A stretch of 64,000 nucleotides of DNA from assembly GCA_947629985.1 (NCBI GenBank), contig CANRFV010000005.1, positions 1 through 64,000 of the forward strand, given 5' to 3'. How positions within the stretch are numbered: the first letter of the stretch is position 1; every line of letters starts with the position of its first letter. A model generated the notes under the pieces. The model was not told the origin of the DNA. It was given only the letters and a program-made list of their open reading frames with translations, and made no database searches. The position numbers and the translations under genes were made by a program. Source of the stretch: an uncultured Clostridia bacterium (GTDB lineage Bacteria; Bacillota; Clostridia; Christensenellales; CAG-314). Shown one piece after another: positions 34,682 through 43,594 of this stretch.

Positions 34682-35044
34682 GTGCTGAACAAAAAAGAAA
34701 TATCCGTAATGCGTACGGTATACGACGTTTGCAAGAAGAACAACGACAGCGCCATAATATCGGACGCATTTATTATTGAAAGCACTCCCGAAAAATACCG
34801 CTTTACCGAAGAAAAAATAGACACGGTGCTTAACCAACTGCAATACGACGGCTACTTTGAATGTACCAAATCGCAAAAAAACAATCAAACGGTAAACGTA
34901 ATTACGTTGAAATCCAAAGGCAAAGCCTTCGAGCGCGAACTGATACAGCGCAGGCGCGAACTGCTTAACAGTACCGTTTGGCGCGTGATATTTGCGGCGT
35001 TGGGCGCGGTTGTGGCACTGCTTGTAAACAAATTGCTGCGCTGA
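34682..35044 (+). CDS. Small membrane-anchored winged-helix-like protein (second of two)
   Basis: A 120-residue protein beginning with GTG, 12 bp after its neighbour and behind AAGGAGAA. It shares the same layout: residues 1-80 with a winged-helix-like pattern (KYRFTEEKIDTVLNQLQYDGYFEC), then a basic stretch (ERELIQRRRELL) and a C-terminal membrane helix (VIFAALGAVVALLVNKL). It is last in the operon, before a strong terminator. Function unknown. Confidence 0.65.
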   Translation: MLNKKEISVMRTVYDVCKKNNDSAIISDAFIIESTPEKYRFTEEKIDTVLNQLQYDGYFECTKSQKNNQTVNVITLKSKGKAFERELIQRRRELLNSTVWRVIFAALGAVVALLVNKLLR

Positions 35045-35157
35045 TACGCGCCGTTATGCGGATTACGCGATTATATAAATGTCCAACGACGTATTTGCTT
35101 CAAGCCGTATCGATGTTGTGCCGCTTGCGCGCTTGTACAAATTGTTATATAAATAGC

Positions 35158-35191
35158 AAAAGTTCTCGGATCGGGTGATCCGAGAACTTTT
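35158..35191. terminator. Bidirectional terminator
   Basis: AAAAGTTCTCGGATC/GATCCGAGAACTTTT: a 15-bp perfect stem with loop GGGT and T runs on both strands. It serves the small membrane-protein operon on the plus strand and probably the lipoprotein gene at 35294-39061 on the minus strand. Confidence 0.88.
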
Positions 35192-35293
35192 GTATTCGCT
35201 TGAAAGCGCAATTGTAAAATTTAAGTTTTGTTTGCAAAAGCGCATTTTACGCAAACGGTTTGTTGTCGATCAAGCCGCATTGTCGGCGCAAAA

Positions 35294-38200
35294 TCAATAT
35301 TTTGTCCACTCGCCGCGGTAACTTCTCAACAAATCGAGACATTGTTGCGGCGTTTTGCCGTCGGTGATATTTCCGCGACCGATCACGCCGGGAATATTGC
35401 ACAGCCAATGTCCGTTGTTGGTGGCAAATTTCACACCCGTAAGGGCGTTGCAACCGTCAAACGCGTAAGCGCCGATGCGCACCACGCTTGCGGGAATGTA
35501 TACCGACGTTACGTTGGCGCAACCCTTAAACGCTTCGATACATATCGTGCGGACGGTAGACTTGATGGTGATCGTACCCGTAGCCTTGGCTGCGTCTACT
35601 TTGATCAGATGGTTGTCTATGTACAACACGCCGTCGTCGCCCCAATTGCTCGCAGTATTGTAATACTTGCTGTTGGTAAACGCGTCCTTGCCGATGTAAG
35701 TTATTGCGTCGGGCAAGTTGACGGATGTAAGTTGATCGCAATCCGCAAAGGCGTCTTCGCCTATGTATGTTACCGTTTCGGGCAATCTTATGCCGGTTAT
35801 CGCCGTGCCCTTAAACGTGCCGGAAGGTATGCGCGTAATTTGCGTGTCGGAAAGGTCGATCATACCCGTGGCGCCGTCGATGTGCATAGAAGCGTTGTAG
35901 CACAGCGGGCTGGAATAGTCGTTTTCAAAACGGATATTCAACCAATCGTGCAAAGTGCCTACAAATTCCACGTTGGCAATGTTTTCGCATTCCAAAAACG
36001 CGTCCTTATCTATTACTTTAAGCCCTTTGTGCAACTTGACGGATACCAGATTCTTTATTTTCGCAAAGGCGTTTGCCGCTATCGTAACGGTGTCCTCGCG
36101 CACTTCCAACGACAAGTCCGTACCATCGCCCGCGCGCGCCTTTAACAGGTGTTTGCCCAGATAGATCATATTGCCCGACCAATTGGTTTCCTGCTCGATG
36201 TACGCGGTGCCTTCAAACGCTCTGCTGCCTATATCTTCAAGTTGGTTGGGAATGGTAATGTTGCGTAGCGCCGTGCACATTCCAAACGCGCTTGCGCCCA
36301 ATTGAGTAAGCGACGTAGGCGCTTCGAACGTGGTAAGCAACTTGCAACCCATAAATGCGGACATTCCGATGGTTTTGAGATGATTTTCGGCGCCTTCGAA
36401 GTGCAATTCCTGCAAGTCCGTGCAGAAGTAGAACGCATATTCTTCAATCGTTTCCACCGTGTCGGGAATCGATACGGTTTGAATGGTATGGTTGTTCATA
36501 AACGCCCACTTACTTATGCCGAGTACGGGCAATTCTTGCCCCGTGTATTTACCGTTATCGCCCAAAATCGGGTGCTGTGCGGGAATGACGATGTTTTTGG
36601 CGGAAAGTATGCGGTTGTCGTTTTCCACCAGACAGTGCGCGCCCAACACCTTGTAATTCAAGCCGTCGTAGCCGCACGAAGAACAAAGGTTGCTTTGCGA
36701 CCAATCGTGCGCGCCTTCGTCAATGGTTGCGCAGGTGTTGCACACGCTCTTGTGTCCGTTTTCGTTGATGTATTCCACTTTCCAACTGTGTCCCAACGCC
36801 TCGCCCGTAATTACGCGAACGCTGTCGCCGCATTCCGAGCAAGTTTTGGTGTCGTAGGGCTTGTCGGTGCAGGTTGCGGCTGTGGGAACAACGTCGTAGT
36901 TGCATTGTTGAATATCTTCGAAGCCGCACTTGCCGCATTTACGCATATGATTGCCGTCGCCCGTGGGCTTGTAAACGCCGTCGTTAAGCCAACTGTGTCC
37001 GGCGGATTGCGCGCCCGTACTCTGTTCGGAGTGCAGGCAGAATTGACAAACCTTGGTAACCGAACCCGCTTCCGTACAAGTGGGAGCCTTGCTCGATTCG
37101 ACAATGGTACATTCGGTTACGACTTCGTATTCGCAGCGCGAACACTTTTCGGTGTGTTGGTTCTTGCCATTGGAGTTTACTCCCGAAAATTCCGGCGCTT
37201 GCAAACTGTGTCCCAACGCGTTGCCTTCCGTTATACGGAGTACCAATCCGCAAACAGAACATTGGTAATTGTGTGTAAGCGGTTTGTCGCAAGTGGCCTT
37301 TTCGGGGGTATCCACCAATGTACAATTTTTGTAATCGGTGGTCAAACCGCACTTGGTGCACTTTTGTCTGTGTGTGCGGTGCGATTTGTCTTGTTCGTAT
37401 TCGTAAGTGTGTCCCGTTGCTTGTTCGGTTACCACTTCGTGTATACTGCGGCATTGTTCGCACTGAAAACGCTCATAGCCGGGCGTTGTGCAGGTAACTT
37501 CTTCTTTAGAAATGCTTTTAAGTTCGCAAGTATTGCGCTGGCGCGCTTCGGGAGCGTTGCAACGCGTGCAATCGCGGTAATGGGTGTGAGTGTGGCCGTC
37601 TGCCTTTTCGTCCACTATTTCCGAGATCCAACTGCCGTAAATGTGTCCCAACGCGGCGTCGCCTTCCACCTTGTTTACATGCCTGCAAACAATGCACTCG
37701 TACTCGGTGTAGCCCGCTTCGGTGCAGGTTGCGGAATGCGTTGTGCCGTTTTCACCGTAACTGCACAATTCCTTTTGCGTGTGGGACGCGTCGGTTTGGC
37801 AGGTGCGTTCGTGCCAACCGTTGCCCAGATCCTGCCAAGGACCCCAAACGTGATCTTTGGAAGGAATATCCTGATATTCCGCCGCTCCGCATACGGAACA
37901 ATTGCGAATGTTTTTGCCGTCGGAATCTTCCGTGGGTTCTTCAAACGGTTGCCATTCGCCCCAATTGTGTTGCGTTGCGGGAATCTCGCTCGAAGGAGTA
38001 AGCACCGTGTGGCATACCGAACACTCTACGCTTTCGGTTTTGCCGGGTTGGGTGCAGGTGGCGTTTACTTGCGGAATGGTTTGCGGTATGTGCGGCGTTT
38101 TGTCCACATTTACCTGACGGCCGGCGTTGCAAATGCTGCAAACTTGCTTTTCAATGCCTGAATGCGTGCAATCGGGCACGGTAATGTACGATTCGCGCGC

Positions 38201-39061
38201 CCACAGGTGCCCCGTGGCGGGCAAAGTAACGTCGTCTATCGCAACGCCGTTGGCGTCGTAATTTTTGCGGCATACCGAGCAAACTTTGTGTTCGCGCACG
38301 CCGTCCTTGTCGCAAGTGGGCAGTTGTTCGGGCACGGTAGCGCCGAAAACGTGCTGTCCGTTACCGGGAATTACCAACAATTCGCGGTCTACAAATTGTT
38401 TTACGCCGTCTGTTTCCACAAAACATTGATGGCAAACGGTACATTCGTAGTGCGCTTCCAGTCCGTCCGCGCAGGTAGGCTCGACTTTTGCCACAAGAGC
38501 GCCCAATTGGTGTTCCGCAAGAGCGGTATTGTCCGTTTGGGACGTACCGCACACATCACAGCGGCGTTCGCGTACGCCCTGCTCGGTGCAAGTGGCGGGT
38601 TTGGTCGTTGTCCAATCGCCCCAACTGTGCGCGATCATTTCCGCTTCGCGCGTTTCTTCTTCGCCGCACACGGTGCAAACGCGTTTGTCCGTGCCCGTGC
38701 GCACGCATGTGGGATCCTGAATGTTGCTCCATTCGCCCCAACTGTGCCCATTGGATACGAGCGTTTGGGTAACGCTGTCGTTGCATATCGAACACGTTAC
38801 GGTAACTTCGCCGTCCGTTGTACAGGTTACGGGAACGGTAACCTGCTCGGTATGACTGCCGTCGTGTCCGCTAAGTTGCTCTATCGTTTCGGTTACGACT
38901 TCGCCGCAACTGCATGTTCCGCGGCGTTCGCCTGCGTGAAAACACGTTGCGGGCGTAACGGTTTCCCATTCGAATTCGTGTTCGTGTTGGCAAGCGGTAA
39001 GCCCCAACAGCAAACAGATAACGGTAACCGCAGACAAAACCAACAATGCGATTTTTTTCAT
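35294..39061 (-). CDS. Giant Cys-repeat lipoprotein with BspA-type leucine-rich repeats
   Basis: A 1255-residue lipoprotein, lipobox L-T-A-C with Cys24. Residues about 25-795 hold around fifteen units of 35-60 residues, each with a lone Cys after Pro-x/Ala-Thr, a CxxC pair and GHxW (ATCT..GV.ERRCDVCGTSQTD...H.LG). Residues about 800-1240 are BspA/LRR_5-type leucine-rich repeats (ISKWAFMNN, IGMSAFMGC, VIDKDAFLEC, IGEDAFADC). BspA repeats occur in surface proteins that bind host or bacterial partners. No sorting signal is seen; the lipid holds the protein in place. The ATG has AGAGGAG upstream and a consensus promoter. Confidence 0.88.
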   Translation of the reverse strand: MKKIALLVLSAVTVICLLLGLTACQHEHEFEWETVTPATCFHAGERRGTCSCGEVVTETIEQLSGHDGSHTEQVTVPVTCTTDGEVTVTCSICNDSVTQTLVSNGHSWGEWSNIQDPTCVRTGTDKRVCTVCGEEETREAEMIAHSWGDWTTTKPATCTEQGVRERRCDVCGTSQTDNTALAEHQLGALVAKVEPTCADGLEAHYECTVCHQCFVETDGVKQFVDRELLVIPGNGQHVFGATVPEQLPTCDKDGVREHKVCSVCRKNYDANGVAIDDVTLPATGHLWARESYITVPDCTHSGIEKQVCSICNAGRQVNVDKTPHIPQTIPQVNATCTQPGKTESVECSVCHTVLTPSSEIPATQHNWGEWQPFEEPTEDSDGKNIRNCSVCGAAEYQDIPSKDHVWGPWQDLGNGWHERTCQTDASHTQKELCSYGENGTTHSATCTEAGYTEYECIVCRHVNKVEGDAALGHIYGSWISEIVDEKADGHTHTHYRDCTRCNAPEARQRNTCELKSISKEEVTCTTPGYERFQCEQCRSIHEVVTEQATGHTYEYEQDKSHRTHRQKCTKCGLTTDYKNCTLVDTPEKATCDKPLTHNYQCSVCGLVLRITEGNALGHSLQAPEFSGVNSNGKNQHTEKCSRCEYEVVTECTIVESSKAPTCTEAGSVTKVCQFCLHSEQSTGAQSAGHSWLNDGVYKPTGDGNHMRKCGKCGFEDIQQCNYDVVPTAATCTDKPYDTKTCSECGDSVRVITGEALGHSWKVEYINENGHKSVCNTCATIDEGAHDWSQSNLCSSCGYDGLNYKVLGAHCLVENDNRILSAKNIVIPAQHPILGDNGKYTGQELPVLGISKWAFMNNHTIQTVSIPDTVETIEEYAFYFCTDLQELHFEGAENHLKTIGMSAFMGCKLLTTFEAPTSLTQLGASAFGMCTALRNITIPNQLEDIGSRAFEGTAYIEQETNWSGNMIYLGKHLLKARAGDGTDLSLEVREDTVTIAANAFAKIKNLVSVKLHKGLKVIDKDAFLECENIANVEFVGTLHDWLNIRFENDYSSPLCYNASMHIDGATGMIDLSDTQITRIPSGTFKGTAITGIRLPETVTYIGEDAFADCDQLTSVNLPDAITYIGKDAFTNSKYYNTASNWGDDGVLYIDNHLIKVDAAKATGTITIKSTVRTICIEAFKGCANVTSVYIPASVVRIGAYAFDGCNALTGVKFATNNGHWLCNIPGVIGRGNITDGKTPQQCLDLLRSYRGEWTKY

Positions 39062-39100
39062 AATAACTCCTCTCTTGTGTGTTATCGGTTTGACATATTA

Positions 39101-39129
39101 ACTTTACAACAACATCAAAAGGTTGTCAA
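39101..39129 (-). promoter_or_regulatory. Sigma-A promoter of the leucine-rich-repeat lipoprotein gene
   Basis: On the minus strand TTGACA (39124-39129), 17 bp and TAAAGT (39101-39106), about 40 bp before the start codon. Confidence 0.75.
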
Positions 39130-39436
39130 GCGCAGGCAAATAAAATAAAAAATTACTTATTGTATTCTCGTTTAGTGCAAAAAACCGCAAAATTTACGCG
39201 AAGCAGAGCAAACGGCGTTCCTTTTTACTTGGAATAATGGCGTTTGCTCGGCAAAATTTGCCGCAAACGGGTAAAACGGCGGATAGTCGTTTGCTATTTG
39301 CCGACCGCTCATTGTTGCGGGCATTTGCCGACGCGCGGCAGGCACGTTGCAAGCGCATACGCATAGCGCCGCGTTGATAATACCGCAATACGGCAACGAC
39401 CAAGACTGCACTACTCGCACGCACATAGCGCCGCGG
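39130..39436. other. Intergenic region without a gene
   Basis: About 300 bp between the GNAT terminator and the lipoprotein promoter. The only structure seen is an imperfect inverted repeat GAGCAAACG/CGTTTGCTC at about 39206-39252. No credible reading frame. Confidence 0.5.
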
Positions 39437-39471
39437 CAAAAAAAATGCACCCGCGCATTATTGCGCGGGTG
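39437..39471 (-). terminator. Terminator of the GNAT-like gene, overlapping its stop codon
   Basis: CACCCGCGCA/TGCGCGGGTG (39448-39457 with 39462-39471), then on the minus strand CATTTTTTTT. The stop codon at 39458-39460 lies in the loop. Confidence 0.85.
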
Positions 39472-40600
39472 TGTTGTCGTCGTTAAGTTTTTTTACAAAG
39501 CAACGGCGGCGTTTGTTTTGAATGGCGTCAAAGTATTTCCAAGCGTTTTGTATGGGCTTGTTGTACTCCAAATTGAGATTGGATTCGGCGTGTTCTATGT
39601 TGTCGACAAGCGCGTCGCCCAACGATACCAGCATTGCGGTAGACAGGGCGTGGTTTTTGTACTCGTCCGCAACGCCTATTACGCCCAGATCCAGCACTTT
39701 GGGTTTGTGTATGGAGCGCAGCAACCGCACCAGACAAGGCAACGTCAGCCGTCCGCCGCTGGGACGTACAGCGTCCGAAATGTTGGGAAACAGCACGCCG
39801 AACGCCACCACTTTGCCGTTGGAATCGAACAGCACGCGCAAATACTTTTTGTTGATAAGCAACTTAAATTGCGATATAAGCGACTTTTTCAATCTGGGCG
39901 TTACGGGCACGGTGCCGTAAATCTGGTCGTAGGTTTCGTCCCAAATTCTGAAAATGTCGTCGGCATACTTGTTGATAAATTGGCGCGTACTGCGTGCCTG
40001 CCCAAAGTGCAAATTAAGTTTGGACAGCATCATATCGCTTATTTTGCGGTATCTGGGGTCAAAACCTTCCTTGGGAGCGCGCAATTGATGTTCCAACCAA
40101 TCCACGTCCTTGCCGTAGCCGCAATGTTCAATAAGGCGTTGGTAATACGGGTAGTTGTACTGCTCTTCGAAGGTACACAGTTGGTCAAAGCCTTCAATAA
40201 GCAAGCCTTCGCGTTCCATATCGCTAAAACCAAGCGGACCGACAACTTCTTCCATACCCTTGCTGCGCGCCCAATCTTCCACCGCGCCCAACAGCGCTTG
40301 GGCAACTTCTTCGTCGTCTATCGCGTCAAAACGAGTAAAGCGCACGCGCTTTTGCCCCCATTTGACGTTTGCCACTTTTTGCAATATGCCCGAAATGCGC
40401 CCTACTATTTTGCCGTTGCGGTAGGCGTTAAAATACACCGCTTCCGCCTGCTCGTAATAGGCGTAGTTTTTGTTAAATATCTTCATTTCGTCCGAATACA
40501 GCGGCGGAACAAAATACTTGTTGCCCTTGTACAGATCGAGCGGAAATTCCACAAATTGCTTGCGCTCCTTGCGCGTTGTTACGGGTCTTATCTCAACCAT
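39458..40600 (-). CDS. GNAT-like N-acetyltransferase of unknown substrate
   Basis: A 380-residue protein. The opening (VEIRPVTTRKERKQFVEFPLDLYKGNKYFVPPL) and the internal VGRISGIL.KVA / WGQKRVRFTRFDAIDD region resemble large GNAT-like proteins annotated as hypothetical acetyltransferases in Clostridia and Bacteroidota. The C-terminal half repeats a GNAT-like pattern (LDLGVIGVADEYKNHALSTAML). The substrate is unknown. I chose the ATG at 40598-40600, with AAGGAG 7 nt upstream; the in-frame TTG just before is unlikely. It is divergent from plsX. Confidence 0.72.
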   Translation of the reverse strand: MVEIRPVTTRKERKQFVEFPLDLYKGNKYFVPPLYSDEMKIFNKNYAYYEQAEAVYFNAYRNGKIVGRISGILQKVANVKWGQKRVRFTRFDAIDDEEVAQALLGAVEDWARSKGMEEVVGPLGFSDMEREGLLIEGFDQLCTFEEQYNYPYYQRLIEHCGYGKDVDWLEHQLRAPKEGFDPRYRKISDMMLSKLNLHFGQARSTRQFINKYADDIFRIWDETYDQIYGTVPVTPRLKKSLISQFKLLINKKYLRVLFDSNGKVVAFGVLFPNISDAVRPSGGRLTLPCLVRLLRSIHKPKVLDLGVIGVADEYKNHALSTAMLVSLGDALVDNIEHAESNLNLEYNKPIQNAWKYFDAIQNKRRRCFVKKLNDDNTPAQ

Positions 40601-40691
40601 ACGCAATCTCCTTGGTAACGTAAGATTTTTTGCCTACGCACGCGGCACCTCGGCAAAACGCTTGCGCCGCTATGTGCGCCCGTGCAATTGT

Positions 40692-40720
40692 ATATTACCA
40701 TTTTGCCACCCAAATGTCAA
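40692..40720 (-). promoter_or_regulatory. Promoter of the GNAT-like gene
   Basis: On the minus strand TTGACA (40715-40720), 17 bp and TAATAT (40692-40697). Confidence 0.65.
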
Positions 40721-40767
40721 CAAATTGTAAACAAAAGTGAATAATCGGCGCATTTGTATTGCGCAAC

Positions 40768-40796
40768 TTGACGTACCGCGCGCTAAATGATATAAT
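40768..40796 (+). promoter_or_regulatory. Promoter of plsX
   Basis: TTGACG (40768-40773), 17 bp and TATAAT (40791-40796), about 20 bp before the start codon. Confidence 0.75.
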
Positions 40797-40817
40797 TGTC
40801 CAAAGGAGTACACTGCT

Positions 40818-41816
40818 ATGATAAAAATCGTTTTGGACGCAATGGGCGGCGACAACAGTCCCGCGGCAAATGTAGAAGGCGCGCTTAAAGCGTTGGAAGC
40901 GTTGCCGCAAGTACAACTTGTGCTTGTGGGCGACCAAAGTCAAATAGGCGCACTGCTCAACGGCAAAAAATATGACCAAAGCCGTTTGGAAATACTTAAC
41001 GCAACCGACGTAATAAGTTGCAACGACAAACCCACTGAAGCGATAAAGACCAAAAAAGACAGCAGTATGGTAAAATGTTTCGATCTGCTGCACAACGACG
41101 ACAGCGCGCGCGCAATGGTAACGCTGGGGTCTACCGGTGCGTTGCTTGCGGGCACGGTAATGCGCGTGGGACGTATCAAAGGGGTAAAACGCCCCGCATT
41201 CTGCCCCATTTTGCCCACGGTTGTAAACGGCAAGATCGTCGGAATATGCGACAGCGGCGCCAATGTGGATTGCGACCCGCTGTATTTGCAACAATTTGCA
41301 ATAATGGGCAGTTTGTACCTTAACAAGGCGTTCGGCGTGCAAAATCCGCGCGTTGCACTGCTTAATATCGGCGTGGAAGAAGAAAAAGGCGACGCATTGC
41401 GCAAAGAAACTTACCGCTTGCTTGCCGATACGCCGTCCGTCAACTTTGTGGGCAATATGGAAAGCCGCGATTTGCTTAGCGGACAGTTCGACTTGGTTGT
41501 GTGCGACGGCTTTGCGGGCAACGTGCTGTTAAAGTCTACCGAAGGCGCGTGCCTGGAACTTATGCACCTGCTAAAAAGCGCAATGATGAGCAGTTTCAAA
41601 TCGAAAATGGGCGCGCTGTTGGTAAAAAGCAAGTTGTACGAAGTAAAAAAATTGATGGACTACAACAACTACGGCGGCGCGGTGTTGCTGGGCGCGGCAA
41701 AAACCGTAATAAAGGGGCACGGCAGCAGCAAGGCGGAAGCCGTTTTCCAATGCATAAAACAAGCATACGCCACCGAAGAAAACAATTTGGTAAAAGCAAT
41801 AGCGGAAAATATATGA
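40818..41816 (+). CDS. plsX: Phosphate acyltransferase PlsX
   Basis: A 332-residue peripheral membrane enzyme that converts acyl-ACP and phosphate to acyl-phosphate, the first step of phosphatidic acid synthesis. It opens IVLDAMGGDNSP and has TKKDSSMV, STGALLAGTVMRVGRIKGVKRPA (start of the active region), CDGFAGNVLLKSTEG and GGAVLLG. The length is normal. It stands alone; the usual partners rpmF, acpP and fabD are not beside it. The ATG follows AAAGGAG. The stop codon is directly followed by an inverted-repeat element. Confidence 0.96.
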   Translation: MIKIVLDAMGGDNSPAANVEGALKALEALPQVQLVLVGDQSQIGALLNGKKYDQSRLEILNATDVISCNDKPTEAIKTKKDSSMVKCFDLLHNDDSARAMVTLGSTGALLAGTVMRVGRIKGVKRPAFCPILPTVVNGKIVGICDSGANVDCDPLYLQQFAIMGSLYLNKAFGVQNPRVALLNIGVEEEKGDALRKETYRLLADTPSVNFVGNMESRDLLSGQFDLVVCDGFAGNVLLKSTEGACLELMHLLKSAMMSSFKSKMGALLVKSKLYEVKKLMDYNNYGGAVLLGAAKTVIKGHGSSKAEAVFQCIKQAYATEENNLVKAIAENI

Positions 41817-42246
41817 GCCGACCACAATACCGCTCGCATATCCCCTGCAAAAAGGCTTCGCTTCGTATACCGCAGGGAATGGTAGAGGTAGCGCTCGTGC
41901 AATTGCATTCAAAACGGCTTCGCTTCGTGTGCCGCACCTTGTTAGGTGCGGCACACTTGTTGCAGATTGTTTTGAATTGCAACAGCACTCGCGCTATAAA
42001 AAATAATATTTTGTGCGGCACGCTCGTTGCAGATTATTTTGCAGTGGATACACTCGCTCAGCGGTATTACAAGGTTGGGTTTAATTAGGACTACTTGTTG
42101 CTCGTATGAATTAGTTGTGCTAACGCGAGCGCAATCGACGGCATAATTACCAAAATAAAACAGTCAATCTCGGCATAAGATTGGCTTTTTATTTTATTTA
42201 TTACATATATTTGCCGCGCTGTCGCGCCGACGCACGTGTGGTCGGC
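41817..42246. repeat. Non-coding element with inverted ends GCCGACCAC/GTGGTCGGC (copy A)
   Basis: It fills the space between the plsX stop codon (it starts the next base) and the stop codon of the convergent DUF4143 gene (it ends 4 bp away). The ends are 9-bp perfect inverted repeats. Inside are an internal duplication around GCTTCGCTTCG and GCTCGTTGCAGATT, and a terminator hairpin. Its left and middle parts match the element at 50406-51235 in the same orientation (for instance GTGGATACACTCGCTCAGCG and ACAAGGTTGGGTTTA). No reading frame is credible. It looks like a MITE-like or terminator-carrying mobile repeat. Confidence 0.7.
42162..42195 (+). terminator. Terminator inside element A, serving plsX
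   Basis: AGTCAATCT/AGATTGGCT, 9 bp including one G-U pair, 7-nt loop, then CTTTTTATTTTATTT-like sequence. Confidence 0.75.
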
Positions 42247-42250
42247 TACA

Positions 42251-43495
42251 CTACCAATCCAGGCTGTTGTCGTTCAGCAAAAAGTCGTAAATATTCATTG
42301 TAACAATGCCGTTGTCGTCGCGCTTGGGCTTGATGTTGTCGCCCACAACTATAATGCGCTTAAAAAAGTCTTTTATGCTGCCAAGCGGGCGCTTTTCCTG
42401 CTGTTCCTTGTCCGCAGTGGGTATGCTGTACGCCGATTGCAAATAGTAGCGTTTGCTGCCCCTGTTGGCGACAAAGTCCACTTCGGCTGTGCGCTGTCCC
42501 GTGCTGCCGTCGCCGCGCGCGTCCACCACGCCCACATCCACCGAAAAACCGCGCCGCAACAGTTCCAGATACACAATATTTTCCATAATGTGCGGTTCTT
42601 CCTGCTGTCTGAAATTAAGCGCGGCATTGCGCAAGCCCAAATCGGTAAAGTAGTATTTGCTGGGCGACGACAAATATTTTTTGCCTTTTACGTCGTAGCG
42701 GCGAGATTTTTGTATCAAAAAAGCGTCCTGCATATACCCCAAATAGGCGGCAACTGTCTTGTCGGTCAAGCCTGCGTTAAGCACGCTTTTGAACGAATTG
42801 GACAGTTTTAGCGGGTTGGTAAGAGAGCCGATATCCGACGCAACAATTTCGGTAAGCACGCTAAGGTAGGGCGGATTGGCTATGTTGTAGCGCTCCACAA
42901 TGTCGTTTACGTACACATTGGCAAGTTGCCCTTTTAGATAACTTTCCTTGGCTTCGTCCGATTGCTGCAACAGCACCAGCGGCAACCCGCCGTAAGTGTA
43001 GTAATCGCGCCAGGCGTCTGCTTTGTCGCCGTTGTACACCGAACAAAACTCCGCAAAACTAAGCGGATACACGCGCACTTCGTCGCCGCGCCCGCGAAAT
43101 TCCGTTACAATGTCGCTGCTTAAAAAACGCGAATTGCTACCCGTAACGTAAATGTCCGCATTGGGCAGTTGCAACAAACCGTTAAGCACCCCAACAAAGT
43201 TGGTTACAAGTTGAATTTCGTCCAACAACACGTAGTAACAATCGTCGTCTGTCATTTTGCCGCGCACCCAATTGTACAACGCGTCGGGCTGTAACAACGC
43301 CGCATTGGTAATGCTGTCCAACGCCAATTGTATAATGTGATCGCTCCGCACACCGCTATCACGCAAATAATCGCAAAACAATTTGTTAAGCAAATACGAT
43401 TTGCCGCAACGCCGTATGCCCGTAATTACCTTTACCAGCCTGTTTTGACGGCGCGCAATAAGTTTGTTAAGATATAAATCGCGTTTGATTTCCAT
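42251..43495 (-). CDS. AAA ATPase with DUF4143 domain
   Basis: A 414-residue protein of the ATP-binding/DUF4143 group common in gut bacteria. Walker A is TGIRRCGKS, Walker B is YYVLLDEIQ, and the sensor region is VTGSNSRFLSSDI. The C-terminal DUF4143 part has a nuclease-like fold pattern (MENIVYLELLRRGF, EVDFVA, YYLQSAY), with the conserved Glu-x-Asp-Phe also found in restriction-like folds. The cellular role is unknown. The ATG has CGGAG upstream and a consensus promoter. Confidence 0.9.
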   Translation of the reverse strand: MEIKRDLYLNKLIARRQNRLVKVITGIRRCGKSYLLNKLFCDYLRDSGVRSDHIIQLALDSITNAALLQPDALYNWVRGKMTDDDCYYVLLDEIQLVTNFVGVLNGLLQLPNADIYVTGSNSRFLSSDIVTEFRGRGDEVRVYPLSFAEFCSVYNGDKADAWRDYYTYGGLPLVLLQQSDEAKESYLKGQLANVYVNDIVERYNIANPPYLSVLTEIVASDIGSLTNPLKLSNSFKSVLNAGLTDKTVAAYLGYMQDAFLIQKSRRYDVKGKKYLSSPSKYYFTDLGLRNAALNFRQQEEPHIMENIVYLELLRRGFSVDVGVVDARGDGSTGQRTAEVDFVANRGSKRYYLQSAYSIPTADKEQQEKRPLGSIKDFFKRIIVVGDNIKPKRDDNGIVTMNIYDFLLNDNSLDW

Positions 43496-43539
43496 AGTTC
43501 ACTCCGAAAATGTGCAATTTTTGTCAATTATTCGTAATG

Positions 43540-43568
43540 ATTGTAGCACAAAGCGGCTACTGCGTCAA
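43540..43568 (-). promoter_or_regulatory. Promoter of the DUF4143 ATPase gene
   Basis: On the minus strand TTGACG (43563-43568), 17 bp and TACAAT (43540-43545). Confidence 0.7.
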
Positions 43569-43594
43569 TAGGTTTGCAAAAAAAGACAAAAAAT

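Noticed and set aside
36302-38161. Plus-strand open frame of 619 codons
   Set aside because: Antisense to the Cys-repeat lipoprotein, whose signal peptide, repeats and promoter are on the minus strand.
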